A stretch of 64,000 bases of DNA, taken from Pseudomonas sp. GM79 (GTDB lineage: Bacteria; Pseudomonadota; Gammaproteobacteria; Pseudomonadales; Pseudomonadaceae). The notes under the pieces were generated by a model, which worked only from the letters and a program-made list of their open reading frames with translations, was not told the DNA's origin and made no database searches. The position numbers were made by a program, and so were the translations under genes. Position 1 is the first letter of the stretch; each line of letters opens with the position of its first letter. Of the stretch, positions 62,584 to 64,000 are shown in pieces. Location: contig NZ_AKJE01000040.1 of assembly GCF_000282495.1 (NCBI RefSeq), positions 1 through 64,000 on the forward strand, read 5' to 3'.

Positions 62584-64000
62584 ATGAATTCCAATGTTGC
62601 CGCGTTGAACAAACTGCAAACACTGATCGTGATCGGCAATGGCATGGTCGGACATCATTGTGTCGAGCAGCTCATCGAGCGCGGCGCCCTTGACCACTAT
62701 CGCCTGCATGTCTTCAGCGAAGAGCCGATGCGCGCCTACGACCGGGTGCATCTGTCGGAGTATTTCGGTGGTCGCGATGCCGAGTCGCTGGCCCTGGGCG
62801 AAGCCTCTCTGTACCAGACGCCGGGCGTCACTCTGCATTTGGGCGTGCCGGTGCTGGAAATCGACCGAGCGCGACGTCAGGTGATCACCGCGCAAGGTTG
62901 CGTCGCTTACGACAAACTGGTTCTGGCCACCGGGTCTTATCCCTTCGTGCCGCCTATTGAAGGTGCGGAAGGTGACTCGCGCCTGGTCTATCGCACTCTG
63001 GAAGACCTCGACGCGATTCGTTCCGCGGCGGCCAATGCCCGGCGTGGCGTGGTGGTCGGCGGAGGCCTGCTCGGTCTGGAAGCGGCCAATGCTTTGAAAA
63101 GCCTGGGCCTGGAAGCGCATGTGGTGGAATTTGCCCCGCGCCTGATGCCGGTGCAGCTGGACGAGCAGGGTGGCCTGGCGCTGAAGGCGCAAATCGAGCG
63201 GCTCGGTGTTGGCGTGCATCTGTCCCGTGGCACGCAGTCGATCAGTGCCGGCGAGCAGTACCGCTACCGGATGAATTTTGCCAATGACGAATTCCTCGAA
63301 GCCGACCTGATCGTGTTCTCCGCCGGCATCCGCGCGCAAGACGCGCTGGCCCGCCAATGTGCGCTGGACATCGGTCCGCGTGGCGGCGTGGTGATTGATG
63401 ACCAATGCCTGACCAGCGATCCGAACATCTATGCCATCGGCGAGTGCGCCGCCTGGAACGGCAGCCTCTTCGGTCTGGTCGCTCCCGGTTATCAGATGGC
63501 CCGTGGCGTCGCGACGCTGCTGTGCAACCAAGTGGCGGAGCCGTTCCAGGGCGCCGACATGTCGACCAAGCTCAAACTGCTCGGCGTTGATGTCGGCTCC
63601 ATCGGTGATGCTCATGCTCAGACCCCGGGTGCGCGCAGTTATCAGTTCATCGATGAAGCGACGGCCAGCTACCGCCGCCTGGTGGTGGATGCTGACAGCA
63701 AGCGCGTGCTCGGCGCGGTGTTGGTCGGCGACAACAGCTATTACGACACCCTGCTGCAATACATGCAGAACGGCATTGCCTTGCCGTCGGAACCCGCCAG
63801 CCTGATTCTGCCATCGTCCACCGGCGCGCCAACCCTGGGCCCGGGCGCGCTGCCCGAGTCGGCGACCGTTTGCTCGTGCCATAACGTCACCAAGGGCTCG
63901 ATCTGCTCGGCCATCGACGGTGGCTGCACCGACCTCGGCCTGCTCAAGTCGCAGACCAAGGCTTGCACCGGTTGCGGCGGTTGCGCGGGGCTGCTCAAGC
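62584..64000 (+). CDS. nirB: NAD(P)H nitrite reductase large subunit NirB (5' part)
   Basis: Cytosolic assimilatory nitrite reductase; 472 codons are visible and the gene runs off the window. N-terminal FAD/NADH oxidoreductase domain: LIVIGNGMVGHHCVEQL, then VVVGGGLLGLEAANAL for NADH and YAIGECAAW. A BFD-type [2Fe-2S] domain begins near the end of the window (CSCHNV and CTGCGGC). The sirohaem domain would follow outside. It starts 40 bases after a terminator and is probably nitrogen-regulated. Only antisense frames are long-open on the other strand. Confidence 0.95.
   Translation, partial: MNSNVAALNKLQTLIVIGNGMVGHHCVEQLIERGALDHYRLHVFSEEPMRAYDRVHLSEYFGGRDAESLALGEASLYQTPGVTLHLGVPVLEIDRARRQVITAQGCVAYDKLVLATGSYPFVPPIEGAEGDSRLVYRTLEDLDAIRSAAANARRGVVVGGGLLGLEAANALKSLGLEAHVVEFAPRLMPVQLDEQGGLALKAQIERLGVGVHLSRGTQSISAGEQYRYRMNFANDEFLEADLIVFSAGIRAQDALARQCALDIGPRGGVVIDDQCLTSDPNIYAIGECAAWNGSLFGLVAPGYQMARGVATLLCNQVAEPFQGADMSTKLKLLGVDVGSIGDAHAQTPGARSYQFIDEATASYRRLVVDADSKRVLGAVLVGDNSYYDTLLQYMQNGIALPSEPASLILPSSTGAPTLGPGALPESATVCSCHNVTKGSICSAIDGGCTDLGLLKSQTKACTGCGGCAGLLK

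Noticed and set aside
62551..63882. 443-codon frame on the minus strand at the window end
   Set aside because: Antisense to nirB, whose plus-strand frame is open to the window end with clear FAD, NADH and Fe-S motifs.

Overview
This window is chromosomal DNA of a fluorescent Pseudomonas, most likely the P. fluorescens/P. putida lineage. Evidence for this is the high GC content, the many intergenic REP/REPIN palindromes built on GTGGGAGCGGGCTTGCTCGC, and gene sets typical of the genus (bkd, ped/exa, pqq, udh, nosP-nahK). Nothing looks like a prophage, integrative element, CRISPR array, rRNA or tRNA. The material is catabolic and housekeeping, and most gaps hold REP pairs.

Layout. 0.1-3.5 kb: reductive pyrimidine catabolism (preT-preA) with a convergent RutR-like TetR regulator. 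3.7-7.4 kb: a hexuronate module (OprD porin, uronate dehydrogenase, lactonase) whose TRAP transporter has been deleted down to a frameshifted scrap. 7.5-32.3 kb: a large PQQ-alcohol oxidation island. It holds a hybrid kinase, ErcA, pqqA-B-C-E without pqqD, an aldehyde dehydrogenase, a lanthanide-type quinoprotein alcohol dehydrogenase (PedH), a periplasmic relay group (zinc hydrolase, SoxYZ-like carrier, MoxJ-like binding protein, cytochrome c), a PQQ-associated ABC system, a LuxR-type response regulator, NahK and NosP, and a porin. A dyad with core CTAC-N4-GTAG, in full or degenerate form, lies 65-120 bp upstream of seven genes here and is the likely operator of the island.

32.5-36.1 kb: a sulfide/persulfide module (TSUP exporter, type II SQR, BigR/SqrR-like sensor, persulfide dioxygenase) with a perfect 16-bp palindrome. 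36.2-43.2 kb: branched-chain keto-acid dehydrogenase (bkdR/bkdA1A2B-lpdV) followed by ilvE. 43.3-48.9 kb: small membrane protein, LysR/LysE pair, ArsR-like/P450 pair, a DUF6124-type gene with a structured leader, a HEAT-like protein and FKBP. 49.1-55.4 kb: an organic-acid locus (OprD, CitMHS, DctA-like carrier, PrpF/GalD-like isomerase, LysR). 55.5-61.1 kb: KefC-type antiporter, cytochrome b561, and a thermostable hemolysin / acyl-CoA ligase / TenA-like operon that ends in a deletion scar carrying the tail of a histidine kinase. 61.2-64 kb: a second DUF6124-type gene with the same leader, then the control region and 5' part of nirB.

The most interesting items are four. First, a ~320-nt conserved leader in front of both DUF6124-type genes, in which base changes between copies preserve RNA pairing through G-U wobbles. 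Second, a PQQ operon that lacks pqqD. Third, a nirB control region with a sigma-54 promoter, hairpins and a terminator directly before the gene, which implies antitermination. Fourth, the CTAC-N4-GTAG regulon. Family names and neighbour comparisons come from memory; no database search was possible.
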